This document shows positions 15,425 through 24,561 of a stretch of DNA of 64,000 bases, piece by piece. This stretch comes from Nocardia grenadensis NBRC 108939. GTDB lineage: Bacteria > Actinomycetota > Actinomycetes > Mycobacteriales > Mycobacteriaceae. The translations under genes and the position numbers were made by a program. Position 1 is the first letter of the stretch; each line of letters starts with the position of its first letter. Location: assembly GCF_001613445.1 (NCBI RefSeq), contig NZ_BDCJ01000022.1:1-64000 (forward strand), read 5' to 3'. The notes beneath the pieces were generated by a model. The model ran no database searches and was not told where the DNA came from. It saw nothing but the letters and a program-made list of their open reading frames with translations.

Positions 15425-17911
15425 TCAGGTTCGCGAGGACGCGCCGGTGGCCTGTGTCTCGGGTTCGGAGGCCGCCGATTCCGAATCGCCGATTGCCCGT
15501 TCCGGTGTCTCCGGTCCGGCGGCAGACACCGAACCGGTGGCCGGTGCCCGCTCGGCGGTCTCGGCCGCTACCGGGTCGGTCGTTCCGGGAGCCGGTGCCG
15601 AACCCGCCGTTGCCGCGGGCGCCGTGCCGCCGGCGCCGGCAGCCGGTGTCCGGTCGGTGGCGGCGGCCGACTCCGTGCCCGTGCTTCCGTTCGCCGGTAC
15701 CGGATCGGTCTCCACCGGTTCGGCGCCGTCCGGTGCCGTGGTGGCTGTACCCGGTTCCGTCGCCTCCCGGGTGCCGGGCTCGGCGGTGGACGCGGATGCC
15801 GCGCCCGCCGGGGCCTCGCCGGGTGTCTGCGGATCGGGTGACGGCGGCGCGGAGTTCTCGGCGGCCGCCGCGGCCGCAGCCGCTTGGGCCGCCCGCATAT
15901 CGAGCCGGACCGTGGGGCTATTGGATCGTGCGGCGATACCGGCCGCCCGCTTTTCGGCCGCCGCCCGCCGGGCCGCGTCCCGGGCGACGTCCACCGCCGA
16001 CTGCTGCGCGGCGGGAGGCGGCTCCGTGGGTTGTGTGTCGGCGGACGGCGCCGCGTTCTCCGGATGCGGCGTGTCCGGCGGCTGTGGGGCGTTCACCGGC
16101 CACCGGGTGTGCACCGCCGCGGGCGCGGGCCGGGACTGCTCCACCGGTTGCGGAGGTGCTCCGGGCGCGGTGTGCGGTTCCGGTCCGGCCGGGTGCGCGG
16201 CAGGCATCGCAATGATCTTCGTCCGCTCGTCGGCGCCCGGGAGAGCCGACTCCGGCAGTTTCACGGTCGGCGATTCGGAGGCCACCGGTCGCCCGCCGGA
16301 CGAGTCGGGGCGCGCGGCACCGGTGTGAATCGGTTCGGTCGCACCGGTCGGCGGGGACGCCGGCTGCGGTGGCGACAAGGGCGGCTGCGGCTGCGACGAG
16401 GGCGCACCGTAGGCGTCCGCGCCGAGAGGCCGGCCCACGGACCCCCGTTTCCGGCGCGACACCACCTTGTAGTCACCGGGCCGGGCCGGACGCACCCATT
16501 GCGCGGCACGGGCCGCGAGAGGCAACTTCACCCCGAGATCGGCGAGCAGTTCATCGATATCGCGCAGGGCGTAAGGCGTCACCGAGGTACCGTGCGCGTG
16601 GTGACCGCCGGTGTACTCGTGCATCCAACGCAAGCGGGCCTCGATCCGCTCGCTCATCGTCTCCGCGGGCGGCAGGGACAGAGTCCGGGTGAGCAGGGCC
16701 GAGGTCCAGTGCGCGCCGACCTCCGCACCCACCGCACTCAGCAACGAGGAGTTGTAACCGGCGAAGGTCAGATGCGGTACCTGCAACGGCAGGATCTGCC
16801 GGTACAGCCGGAAATTACCGTTGTCGTCGGTGAGCTGGCGCTGCACGTACGGGGTCAGGAACGGGACCCGCTGCTGGAAACCGGTGGCGCAGACAACGAT
16901 ATCCGCACGGATCAACCGGCCGTCGGACAATTCGGCATACGGGCCGCCCTGGCCGCCACCCAGCGCGGCGACCTCCGTCCCGCCGCACACGGTGATCCGG
17001 CCGGCCGCGACCTGATCGGCGAAATCATCGGCGACCAGGCCGAACGCGGCCTCGTGGGCCCGGTCGAACCGCACCGGCGGCACCAGCCCGAGCTCCGCGG
17101 CCCGGGACCGCTGGGCCACCAGCGCTTCGATGAGATCGAGGTTGCTCTCCCGGAAGGAACGGCCCGGGCCGTGCAGCAGGCGCTCGAACCGGCCGGGCTC
17201 GGGATGCCGGAAATGGGCGGTACCGGTGCGGGTGAGCAGCACCCGTTCGGCGTCCAGCCCGGGGGCCGGCCGGCGCGGCATCTTCCACAGCAGCCGACGC
17301 GCCACCACCGTGGTCTCGGCGGCCACCCGGCTGATCTCGGTGGCCAGGTCGCAGGCTGCCGCGCCGTAACCGACCACCACGACCGAACGGTCGCGGACCG
17401 CGTCCACATCCAGGAACTGGGTGCTGTGCCCCAATTGGCCTCCGGCACGCCCGAATTCGGTCATTCCCGCGAAATCGGGGAGCTCCGGTTCGCTGAACAC
17501 ACCGTTGGCGATGACGAGGTGATCGCAGGAGGTGCGGTGCACACCGTCGAGATCGCGTATCTCGAGCAGCCAGCCGCCGTCGACCGGGTCGGCCGCCACC
17601 ACTTCGGTGCGCAGCCGGAGGCGATCGGTCAGCCCGAAGGCACGCACGTAGCTCGCCAGGTACTCCTGCATCCGGGCTCCGTCGAGCACCCGCGGGTAGT
17701 CGGCGGGCATCGGATGGTCGGAGAAGTGGTAGGTGTACTTGCTGCTCTGCGCGCGTAAGCCCGGGTAACGGCGAGTCTCGCTCCACACGCCGCCGATATC
17801 GGGGGCTCGGTCGAAAACCTCGACCGCGAACCCATCCTCACTCAGGACCTTCGCGCAGACCAGACCCGCGATACCCGCACCGACGATCGCGATGCGGTTC
17901 CCGCTCCTCAT
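15425..17911 (-). CDS. Flavin-containing monooxygenase with long disordered C-terminal tail
   Basis: 828 residues. The first about 490 form a class B flavin monooxygenase: FAD loop VGAGIAGLVCAKVL (8-21), APDIGGVWSETRRYPGL, and a second dinucleotide-binding loop VVGYGAAACDLATE for NADPH. Enzymes of this type oxygenate ketones, amines or sulfides. The remaining about 330 residues are almost only Ala, Pro, Thr, Glu, Ser and Gly with no predicted fold, a tail that ordinary 450-550-residue FMOs lack. Start at ATG 17911, since the FAD motif follows at once; the open frame to 18052 has no similarity. LysR follows 7 bp downstream. Confidence 0.85.
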   Translation of the reverse strand: MRSGNRIAIVGAGIAGLVCAKVLSEDGFAVEVFDRAPDIGGVWSETRRYPGLRAQSSKYTYHFSDHPMPADYPRVLDGARMQEYLASYVRAFGLTDRLRLRTEVVAADPVDGGWLLEIRDLDGVHRTSCDHLVIANGVFSEPELPDFAGMTEFGRAGGQLGHSTQFLDVDAVRDRSVVVVGYGAAACDLATEISRVAAETTVVARRLLWKMPRRPAPGLDAERVLLTRTGTAHFRHPEPGRFERLLHGPGRSFRESNLDLIEALVAQRSRAAELGLVPPVRFDRAHEAAFGLVADDFADQVAAGRITVCGGTEVAALGGGQGGPYAELSDGRLIRADIVVCATGFQQRVPFLTPYVQRQLTDDNGNFRLYRQILPLQVPHLTFAGYNSSLLSAVGAEVGAHWTSALLTRTLSLPPAETMSERIEARLRWMHEYTGGHHAHGTSVTPYALRDIDELLADLGVKLPLAARAAQWVRPARPGDYKVVSRRKRGSVGRPLGADAYGAPSSQPQPPLSPPQPASPPTGATEPIHTGAARPDSSGGRPVASESPTVKLPESALPGADERTKIIAMPAAHPAGPEPHTAPGAPPQPVEQSRPAPAAVHTRWPVNAPQPPDTPHPENAAPSADTQPTEPPPAAQQSAVDVARDAARRAAAEKRAAGIAARSNSPTVRLDMRAAQAAAAAAAAENSAPPSPDPQTPGEAPAGAASASTAEPGTREATEPGTATTAPDGAEPVETDPVPANGSTGTESAAATDRTPAAGAGGTAPAATAGSAPAPGTTDPVAAETAERAPATGSVSAAGPETPERAIGDSESAASEPETQATGASSRT

Positions 17912-18084
17912 GGGCGAGAGATTACGTCGGATGTGTCCGGAGGCAAAGCCGGAGGCTCTATTACGCCTATCGCCGCAGGTCGCACGAGTCCACCGGAACC
18001 TCGGACCAGCTGTCCGCAGAGCGGGCCCGTACCGTCCGGACCAGCGCAACACCGGAGGCCGTACCGCTGTGGTCTCATGGGGAT

Positions 18085-18618
18085 ATGACCACTGTCACCG
18101 TGGACCGGGCCGGACTGTGGGACGCCGAGGCGCTCAGCGATGTCGCCGCCGCGACGTTCCCGCTGGCCTGCCCGCCGGGTTCGGATATGGAAGATATCGA
18201 GGTATTTCTGGCGGAGGTGCTCTCCGGTGAACGGTTCGGGGAGTATCTGTCCGATCCGGCGCGCACGGTCCTCAAAGCGGTCGCGGACGACGAGATCGTC
18301 GGATACGCCATCCTGCACAGTGGGCCGCCCTCCGATTCCGCGGTGGCGGCGGCGGTCGCGCTGGATCCAGTGCTCGAGATCAGCAAGATGTATGTGCTGC
18401 CGGGCCATCACGGCACCGGAGTGTCGAGCGCGCTCATGCACGCGGCCCTGGAGCAGGCCCGCGGGGCCGATTACGCCGGCGTCTGGCTCGCCGTGAACCA
18501 GGAGAACCTGCGGGCGCAACGCTTCTACGCCAAGTACGGCTTCGAGCAGGTGGGTACCCGCACCTTCACCGTCGGGCGTCAGGTGCACCGGGACTACGTA
18601 CTGCGACTCGAGTTCTGA
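18085..18618 (+). CDS. GNAT-family N-acetyltransferase
   Basis: 177 residues with the GNAT acetyl-CoA motif A (ISKMYVLPGHHGTGVSSALM, about 112-131) and motif B (WLAVNQENLRAQRFYAKYGF). It transfers an acetyl group to an amine; the substrate is not predictable. It corresponds in position to Rv2669 of M. tuberculosis and opens the conserved block. Divergent from the flavin monooxygenase, converging on the phosphatase gene 34 bp downstream. Confidence 0.85.
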   Translation: MTTVTVDRAGLWDAEALSDVAAATFPLACPPGSDMEDIEVFLAEVLSGERFGEYLSDPARTVLKAVADDEIVGYAILHSGPPSDSAVAAAVALDPVLEISKMYVLPGHHGTGVSSALMHAALEQARGADYAGVWLAVNQENLRAQRFYAKYGFEQVGTRTFTVGRQVHRDYVLRLEF

Positions 18619-18652
18619 GCGTCGGCCGGACCGGTGGCCCGCCGGCGCGGTC

Positions 18653-19462
18653 TCAGTCCAGCATGCGCTGTTTCAGCGCGTCGACCTCCGCGGAGCTCAG
18701 CCCCAGGCCCTCGCTCACATAGCGGTCGAAACCGCCGTAGCTCACCGCGACCTGATCGAAGGCGGCGTCGAGCCATTCCCGCTGGACCCCGCCCACCGGG
18801 TCGCCGGCCGCAGCGCCGCGGTAGTGGTTGGACAGCAGATAGTCCTCGGTGACCGTGGTCCGATCCACCCCGAGCAGCGTGAGCAGTACCGCGGCGGTCC
18901 AGCCGGTCCGGTCCTTGCCGGCGGTGCAGTGGAAGAGCACCGCGCCGGCGTCGGGACCCCGCCCCGACGCCGCGATATCGCGCAACACCCCGGCCACCGC
19001 CTGGTTCGCGCCCGGGGCGGTGATGAACGCCCGGTACAGGTCGCTGCCACCGGCGAGGGTCGACACGAGTTCCGGCAGCGGGGCGGCACCGATCATGTCG
19101 TACCAGTGGGCGCGGGCACCGGCGGGGATCCGGTCCGGGCCGAGCGCGCGCTCGTAGACCGTGCGCAGATCGTCGACGGTACGGACTCCGCGCCGGGTCA
19201 GTTCCGTGAGATCCGTGGGCGTGAGGTTTGTGAGCTGATCGGTGCGGAACGCGATACCGGTGCGTACGGTGCGCCCGTCCACGGTGCGGTAGCCGCCGAG
19301 ATCACGGGCATTGGGAGCGCCGGTCAGGTGTAGCGACCGGTCGACGGTGAGCACCTCCGCGGCCGCCGGCGCCATGGTGACATCCGCCGCCGCGACCGGG
19401 CCGAAGGCGATCAGGGCACCGGTGAGAACAGCGGCCGGTACACGCGCCGAACGATGAACCAT
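18653..19462 (-). CDS. Secreted tyrosine-protein phosphatase (PtpB-like)
   Basis: 269 residues starting with a Sec-type signal peptide (VPAAVLTGALIAFGPVAAA, about 8-26). The P-loop is HCTAGKDRTG (about 178-187), the CX5R motif with the K-D-R signature of PtpB/Siw14-type dual-specificity and lipid phosphatases; NARDLGGYRTVDGR at 55-68 is the family's conserved N-terminal block. Export suggests an action on extracytoplasmic or host phosphoproteins or phosphoinositides, which is inference. It is inserted between the Rv2669- and Rv2670c-like genes. Confidence 0.85.
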   Translation of the reverse strand: MVHRSARVPAAVLTGALIAFGPVAAADVTMAPAAAEVLTVDRSLHLTGAPNARDLGGYRTVDGRTVRTGIAFRTDQLTNLTPTDLTELTRRGVRTVDDLRTVYERALGPDRIPAGARAHWYDMIGAAPLPELVSTLAGGSDLYRAFITAPGANQAVAGVLRDIAASGRGPDAGAVLFHCTAGKDRTGWTAAVLLTLLGVDRTTVTEDYLLSNHYRGAAAGDPVGGVQREWLDAAFDQVAVSYGGFDRYVSEGLGLSSAEVDALKQRMLD

Positions 19463-19620
19463 GCGCGGAACTCCCCTCGCTCGCCGGCACCCCCGCGTGG
19501 CGTGCCGGACTCAGCAAACCAACCCCGGGGTTCGGGGTCAACCCGAAAACGGCGCGTCGTCGCACGCCGCGCGGATCGACACCCGGCGGCCGGAACGACC
19601 CGGCTACCGCAGGGCCGCGC

Positions 19621-20637
19621 TCAGGCCGGGACCTCGAAGCGGGACAGCGCCAGCAGGCGCGAGATCGCCCGTAGGTACTTCTTGCGATAGCCGCCGTCGA
19701 GCATCTCCGAGGAGAAGATCTCGTCGAGTTTCGCTCCCGAGACGGTCACCGGGACGCCCGCGTCGTAGAGCCGGTCGGCCAGCACCACCAGGCGCAGGGC
19801 CACCGCCTGATCGTTGACCGGATGCACCCCGGAGACGAACACCGCCGACACCCCGTCGATCAGCGCGCCGAATTTCGACGGGTGCAGGGTGCTCAGATGG
19901 CGCAGCAGGGCATCGAAATCGTCCAGCGTCGCCGCCGGGGTGCCCACCGCCCGTTCGTTCAGCTGCGCATCACTGCTGGGTTCCGGGGCCGGCGGCAGAT
20001 CCCGGTGCCGGTAGTCGGGGCCGTCCACCCGCACCGTGTCGAAGATCGAGCCGAGCTTCTTGATCTCGCGCAGGAAATCCTGCGCCGCGAACCGGCCCTC
20101 GCCGAGCTGCCCGGGCAATGTGTTGGAGGTGGCCGCCACCGAGACGCCGCTCGCCGAAAGCTCGGTGAGCAGCCGGGAGACCAGCATGGTGTCCCCCGGA
20201 TCGTCCAGTTCGAATTCGTCGATGCACAGCACACTGTTGGCCGACAGCCGCTCGACCGCGTTGCCGAAACCCAGCGCGCCGACGAGGTTGGTGAGTTCAC
20301 CGAAGGTGCCGAACGATTTCGGCGCCGGCGCGTTGTGGAAGATCGAGGCCAGCAGGTGGGTCTTGCCGACACCGAACCCGCCGTCCAGGTACAGCCCCGC
20401 GCCCTGGGCCGGCTTCTTCTTCCCGAAGAAGGATTTCTTCTGCGCGGCCTTGTGGATGCCGGTGACCTTTTCCGCGAAGGCACGGGCCGAGGCGACCGCC
20501 GCGGCCTGGCTGGGCTCGTTCGAGTCGGGAATGTAGGTATCGAAACCGACCTCGTCGAACATGGGCGGCGGTACCATCTGGGCGACCAGCTGGTCGGCGG
20601 GGACCTCCGGGCGGCGGTCGACGAGGCGATCTGGCAT
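19621..20637 (-). CDS. zapE: AFG1/ZapE-family ATPase
   Basis: 338 residues. Walker A is GGFGVGKTHLLA (about 118-129) and Walker B VLCIDEFELDDPGD (about 165-178), as in the AFG1/LACE1/ZapE family, the bacterial members of which act at the division ring. The minus-strand start is ATG 20637 with TAGGCT exactly 6 nt upstream and no Shine-Dalgarno, a leaderless arrangement. It is divergent from the RibD-like gene across only 35 bp, and the same TAGCCTA sequence could serve as a -10 element in both directions. Counterpart of Rv2670c. Confidence 0.85.
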   Translation of the reverse strand: MPDRLVDRRPEVPADQLVAQMVPPPMFDEVGFDTYIPDSNEPSQAAAVASARAFAEKVTGIHKAAQKKSFFGKKKPAQGAGLYLDGGFGVGKTHLLASIFHNAPAPKSFGTFGELTNLVGALGFGNAVERLSANSVLCIDEFELDDPGDTMLVSRLLTELSASGVSVAATSNTLPGQLGEGRFAAQDFLREIKKLGSIFDTVRVDGPDYRHRDLPPAPEPSSDAQLNERAVGTPAATLDDFDALLRHLSTLHPSKFGALIDGVSAVFVSGVHPVNDQAVALRLVVLADRLYDAGVPVTVSGAKLDEIFSSEMLDGGYRKKYLRAISRLLALSRFEVPA

Positions 20638-20672
20638 GGACGTAGCCTAGTGACGTGGTATGAGCTGTTGGT

Positions 20673-21437
20673 ATGCAGCGTATCCCCGATGCGATCCAGC
20701 TCACAGACCTCGACAACGACGCGCTCGCCGATCTGTACGCCTACCCGGGCGGGCCGGACGACAGTCGGCTGCGGGTCAATTTCGTCTCCAGTATCGACGG
20801 CGCCGTCACCGGATCCGGCGGCGTCTCGGGTGCGCTGGGCACACCGGCGGACAAACGGGTGTTCCATCTGCTGCGCGAATTGTGCGATGTCGTCCTGGTC
20901 GGCGCGGGCACGGTACGCGCGGAAAACTACGGGGGCGCGCAGACCGACCCGGGCCTGCGCCGGGAACTGTTCGCCCGGGGCATCGGCGGCCACGCCGAGG
21001 GCGACCCGCCGCCGATCGCGATCGTGACCGCCTCCGCCGCACTGGACCCCGGCCATCGGGTGATCGCCACCGCCCGGACCCCTACGCTGATCCTCACCAC
21101 CGCGGCGGCGCCCGCGCAGCGGGTACGCGCGCTCGCCGCGGCGGGCGCCGAAGTGATCGAGATCGGGGACGAGATCATCGCGCCGCAGGCGGTCCCGGAG
21201 GCGCTTGTGGCGCGCGGGTTGCGGCGGATGCTGTGCGAGGGCGGACCGCAGCTGTTCGGCTCGCTGGCCGGCGCAGGCACGGTCGACGAGCTCTGCCTGA
21301 CCACCGCGCCGCTGCTGGTCGGCGGGCCAGCTCGCCGGATCTCGGTGTCGCACGAGGAATTCGGGATGCGGATGACACCGGCGCATGTACTGCTGGACCC
21401 GGACGGGACGATGCTCACCCGCTGGGTGCGTGCCTGA
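20673..21437 (+). CDS. RibD C-terminal-like pyrimidine reductase
   Basis: 254 residues with the dihydrofolate-reductase-like fold of the RibD reductase domain: RVNFVSSIDGAVT (about 34-46), DVVLVGAGTVRAENY (about 72-86) and LCEGGPQLFGSL (about 188-199). No deaminase domain is fused. In M. tuberculosis the counterpart Rv2671 is known as a RibD-like protein able to substitute for dihydrofolate reductase when overexpressed, so the physiological substrate may not be the riboflavin intermediate. The start is ATG 20673; a weak alternative lies 13 bp upstream in another frame. Followed by a secreted peptidase gene on the same strand. Confidence 0.85.
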   Translation: MQRIPDAIQLTDLDNDALADLYAYPGGPDDSRLRVNFVSSIDGAVTGSGGVSGALGTPADKRVFHLLRELCDVVLVGAGTVRAENYGGAQTDPGLRRELFARGIGGHAEGDPPPIAIVTASAALDPGHRVIATARTPTLILTTAAAPAQRVRALAAAGAEVIEIGDEIIAPQAVPEALVARGLRRMLCEGGPQLFGSLAGAGTVDELCLTTAPLLVGGPARRISVSHEEFGMRMTPAHVLLDPDGTMLTRWVRA

Positions 21438-21518
21438 AACCCGAGCGGCGCACCTGCGCGGCGGGGCCCGGGCGTCCCGATCCGGCGGATCCGATCCGGA
21501 CCTGGCAGGGTATAGCGC

Positions 21519-23069
21519 ATGCGCTGGACTCGGGCAGTGGTGCCGGCCTCGGCACTTTTGATCATGATCGCCGGTTGCGGGGCCGGTCCCTCGGACCGCC
21601 CGCACGTCGCCGTCGAACGTCCACCTGTGCCAGGCGAATCCACCACCTCCGCCCAGGTTCCACCGCCGCCCGCCGCCGAGGTCCCGAAGAAGGACCTCGC
21701 GTGGCGGGAGTGCACCCGGGAAACATTCGACCAGGCCGGGATGGGCCCGGGACCCGCCGGGCTGGTGCTGGAATGCGCCGATTTCTCCACCCCGATCGAC
21801 AGCGCGGGCTCGGTGCTGGGCAACTTTCGTACCGGCGCGGTGCGCGCCCGGTTGCCGCAGACCCCGCCCGACGCCGCACCACTGGTCCTGACCTCCGGGG
21901 TGGACCGCTCCTCCGGCGCCACCCTCGCTGGGCTGGCCACCGGTCCGGCGAGCGCCCTGCTCGGCGCCCACCCCGTGGTCGCGGTGGACCGCCGGGGTAT
22001 CGGCACCTCCCAGCCGATCGACTGTCTGCCCGCCGATATCCGCAGTGGTCTGCAGGACAACGCCCAGTTCACCCCGGGCGGTGACGCGGTGACCGGTATG
22101 TCCGACCTGTCCCGCAACGGAACCATTTCCTGCCGGGACTTCCTGCAGCCCTACGACGGCACCTTCGACGCCGCACACGCCGCCGACGATATCGAGCAAT
22201 TGCGCCGCGAGTGGAATGTCGACCACATCGCCGTGCTGGGTACCGGCAGCGGCGCGCTGGTGGGCCTGGAGTACGCCCGCAAGTACGGTGATCGGCTGGC
22301 CCGGCTCGTCCTCGACTCCCCCACCCCGGTGGGTGTGGACACCGTCACCCGGACCGAGACCGCGGTCCAGGGTGCCGAGGCGGCGCTGTCGGCATTCGCC
22401 CAGCAGTGCGCCGGTATCTCGTGCTCGCTCGGACCCGATCCGCGCGCGGCCGTGACCGAACTGATGCAGAAAGCGGCCGACGGGCAGCTCGGCGACATCT
22501 CGGCAAACGGGGTCCGCACGGCCGTCACCGGGTTCCTCGGCAACCCCCGCGCGGACCAGACCGGCCGGATCGGCGTACTCGCCGACGCCCTGTCCGCGGC
22601 CGGGCGCGGCGACCTGGGCGCGCTGAAGGGACTGATCGATCAGCAGGAGGCCGCCACCGCGACCGACGGCCAGTTCGTCAACGGCTGCACCGATATGCCG
22701 CAGACTCCGCCCGCGCCGCAGGTCACCGACCTGACCGGTATCTGGGCGCAGAAGTATCCGGCGTTCGGCCGGGCGACGGCCCTGTCGATGCTGGCCTGCT
22801 TGGCATGGCCGGTGACCGAGGCGCCGGCGGCGCTGGAGAAACTCCAACTGCCGGTACTGGTACTCACCGGTGTGGCCGACCCGGTGACCGGGATCGCCCA
22901 AGCCTCGGTGACCGGTGCCCTCGGGGCCGCGGGCGCCCGGACCTCGACCATGACCTGGCAGGGCTGGGGTCACCCGGTGAGCGCGCACTCCGGATGCGCG
23001 CAGACCGCGCTCGTAACGTATCTGAAGGACGGGCGGCTGCCCGGCGACGGCACCGCCTGCCCCGCCTGA
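21519..23069 (+). CDS. Secreted lipoprotein alpha/beta hydrolase, TAP-like peptidase
   Basis: 516 residues. The N-terminus carries a lipoprotein signal with lipobox IAGC (Cys20), then a Pro-rich linker and an alpha/beta hydrolase of the tripeptidyl-aminopeptidase (SlpD/E) type. VVAVDRRGIGTSQP, the nucleophile elbow LGTGSGALVGLEYAR (Ser about 245) and the C-terminal TAP-like region LPVLVLTGVADPVTG...WGHPVSAHSGC, which supplies Asp and His, are all present. It should trim peptides at the cell surface. Position equals Rv2672. Several cysteines suggest disulfides, consistent with export. Confidence 0.85.
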   Translation: MRWTRAVVPASALLIMIAGCGAGPSDRPHVAVERPPVPGESTTSAQVPPPPAAEVPKKDLAWRECTRETFDQAGMGPGPAGLVLECADFSTPIDSAGSVLGNFRTGAVRARLPQTPPDAAPLVLTSGVDRSSGATLAGLATGPASALLGAHPVVAVDRRGIGTSQPIDCLPADIRSGLQDNAQFTPGGDAVTGMSDLSRNGTISCRDFLQPYDGTFDAAHAADDIEQLRREWNVDHIAVLGTGSGALVGLEYARKYGDRLARLVLDSPTPVGVDTVTRTETAVQGAEAALSAFAQQCAGISCSLGPDPRAAVTELMQKAADGQLGDISANGVRTAVTGFLGNPRADQTGRIGVLADALSAAGRGDLGALKGLIDQQEAATATDGQFVNGCTDMPQTPPAPQVTDLTGIWAQKYPAFGRATALSMLACLAWPVTEAPAALEKLQLPVLVLTGVADPVTGIAQASVTGALGAAGARTSTMTWQGWGHPVSAHSGCAQTALVTYLKDGRLPGDGTACPA

Positions 23070-23161
23070 CCGGTACTGCCCGAAGGCGCCTCGCGCAGGG
23101 TCCGAGGCGCGCCTGACCGGCGCGTCGAGGGTGGGCCCCGGCAACACCACGGCACCGCCCG

Positions 23162-24523
23162 GTGTACCGTGCCGTGGTGTTCCTTCGACAGCTCGAGCCC
23201 CGCACTGCTCGAACAACCGCCGACGTGATCCGGTTCGCGCTCTGGCCACTGGCGGTCATGACCGTGCTGAACCGGGTGTTCATCCAGGCTGTCAACGGTT
23301 TCGTGACCGACGACTACAAGCCGGTCTACCAGGCCTCGCTGGATTTCCTCAACGGGCGCGAGGTCTATACGGCGAATTTCGATTCGGTCGACCCGCACTA
23401 CCTGTACCCGCCCAGCGGCACCCTGCTGATCGCGCCCATCGCGGTGATCGACTACGAGAAGTCGCGCTGGCTGTTCATCCTGCTCAACGCTGTCGCCATC
23501 CTGATCGCCTGGTATCTGCTGCTGCGGCTGTTCAACTACACGCTGCGCTCCATCGCCGCCCCGGTCCTGCTGCTGGCCATGTTCTTGTCCGAGACGGTGA
23601 TCAACACGCTGGTGTTCACCAACGTCAACGGATGCCTGCTGCTGGCGGAGATGCTGTTCCTGATCCTGCTACTGCAACGAAGAGACCTGTGGGCCGGGGT
23701 GATCATGGGTCTGACGATCGCCGTGAAACCCACCCTGGCACCGCTGTTGCTGATAGCCCTGGTGCGCAAACAATGGAACGTGGTGATCGGGGCCGCCGGC
23801 ATCCCGCTCGTACTGACCGCGATCGCCTGGCCACTGTCCCGAGATCCGGACAAGTTCTTCACGGGTACCTTCCCCTACCTGTTGGAGACACGCGACTACT
23901 TCAACAGCGCTATTCCCGGCAACGCCGAGTACTACGGGTTACCGCCCTGGCTGACCTGGGGCATCCGCCTGTCGATGGCGGTGCTGGTGCTGCTCTCGTT
24001 GTGGATCCTGTACCGGTACTACCGCGAAGATGAGCTGTTCTTCGTCACGACCTCCGCGGGAGTCCTGCTCACTGCGGAATTCCTCCTGTCCTCACTCGGC
24101 CAGATGTACTACTCGATGATGCTGTTCCCGTTCCTTATGTCGGTGGTGCTGCGCAATTCCGTGCTGCGCAACTGGCCGGCCTGGCTGGCGGTTTTCGGGT
24201 TCATGTCCTACGACAAATGGCTGTCGCACCGCTGGCCCGATATCGGCCGCAATCTGGAATACCTGCGGATCACCTTCGGCTGGGGCCTGCTGCTGGTCGT
24301 CGTGTTCTGTGTGCTCGGCGACCGGTACCTGGCCGCCCGGCGCGCGGGCCGGTTGCCGCGGCTGGACCCGGTGTGGATGGCCGAGGCGCCCGACTCCCGG
24401 GATGCCGGAGTGGACGATTTCGCCGCACCGGCCCCGCCGGTCCGGTCCTCGGTCGCCGGCCCCGGGGCGGAGCCCGAACGAGCCGGTGCGCGCGTGGTCG
24501 AGACGCAGGCCGTCCGCGGCTGA
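23162..24523 (+). CDS. aftC: AftC-type alpha-(1->3)-arabinofuranosyltransferase (GT87)
   Basis: 453 residues with about ten membrane helices and the GT-C-type acidic loop FVTDDYKPVY after the first helix (about 42-51). AftC uses decaprenylphosphoryl-arabinose to place alpha-1,3 branches on arabinogalactan and lipoarabinomannan in mycolata. Between the Rv2672- and MsrB-like genes, exactly as Rv2673. The C-terminal 60 residues are hydrophilic and Pro/Ala-rich. I use GTG 23162, but the tandem GTG codons at 23174 and 23177 are possible starts. Confidence 0.85.
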   Translation: MYRAVVFLRQLEPRTARTTADVIRFALWPLAVMTVLNRVFIQAVNGFVTDDYKPVYQASLDFLNGREVYTANFDSVDPHYLYPPSGTLLIAPIAVIDYEKSRWLFILLNAVAILIAWYLLLRLFNYTLRSIAAPVLLLAMFLSETVINTLVFTNVNGCLLLAEMLFLILLLQRRDLWAGVIMGLTIAVKPTLAPLLLIALVRKQWNVVIGAAGIPLVLTAIAWPLSRDPDKFFTGTFPYLLETRDYFNSAIPGNAEYYGLPPWLTWGIRLSMAVLVLLSLWILYRYYREDELFFVTTSAGVLLTAEFLLSSLGQMYYSMMLFPFLMSVVLRNSVLRNWPAWLAVFGFMSYDKWLSHRWPDIGRNLEYLRITFGWGLLLVVVFCVLGDRYLAARRAGRLPRLDPVWMAEAPDSRDAGVDDFAAPAPPVRSSVAGPGAEPERAGARVVETQAVRG

Positions 24524-24561
24524 TACGGGACGCGCCGCGGCACACGTATTAGCGTGGAGGC

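Noticed and set aside
19959..23249. A 1096-residue open frame on the minus strand across the RibD-like and peptidase genes
   Set aside because: It is antisense to three well-supported genes, has Arg/Gly-rich composition without any domain, and arises from third-position GC bias.
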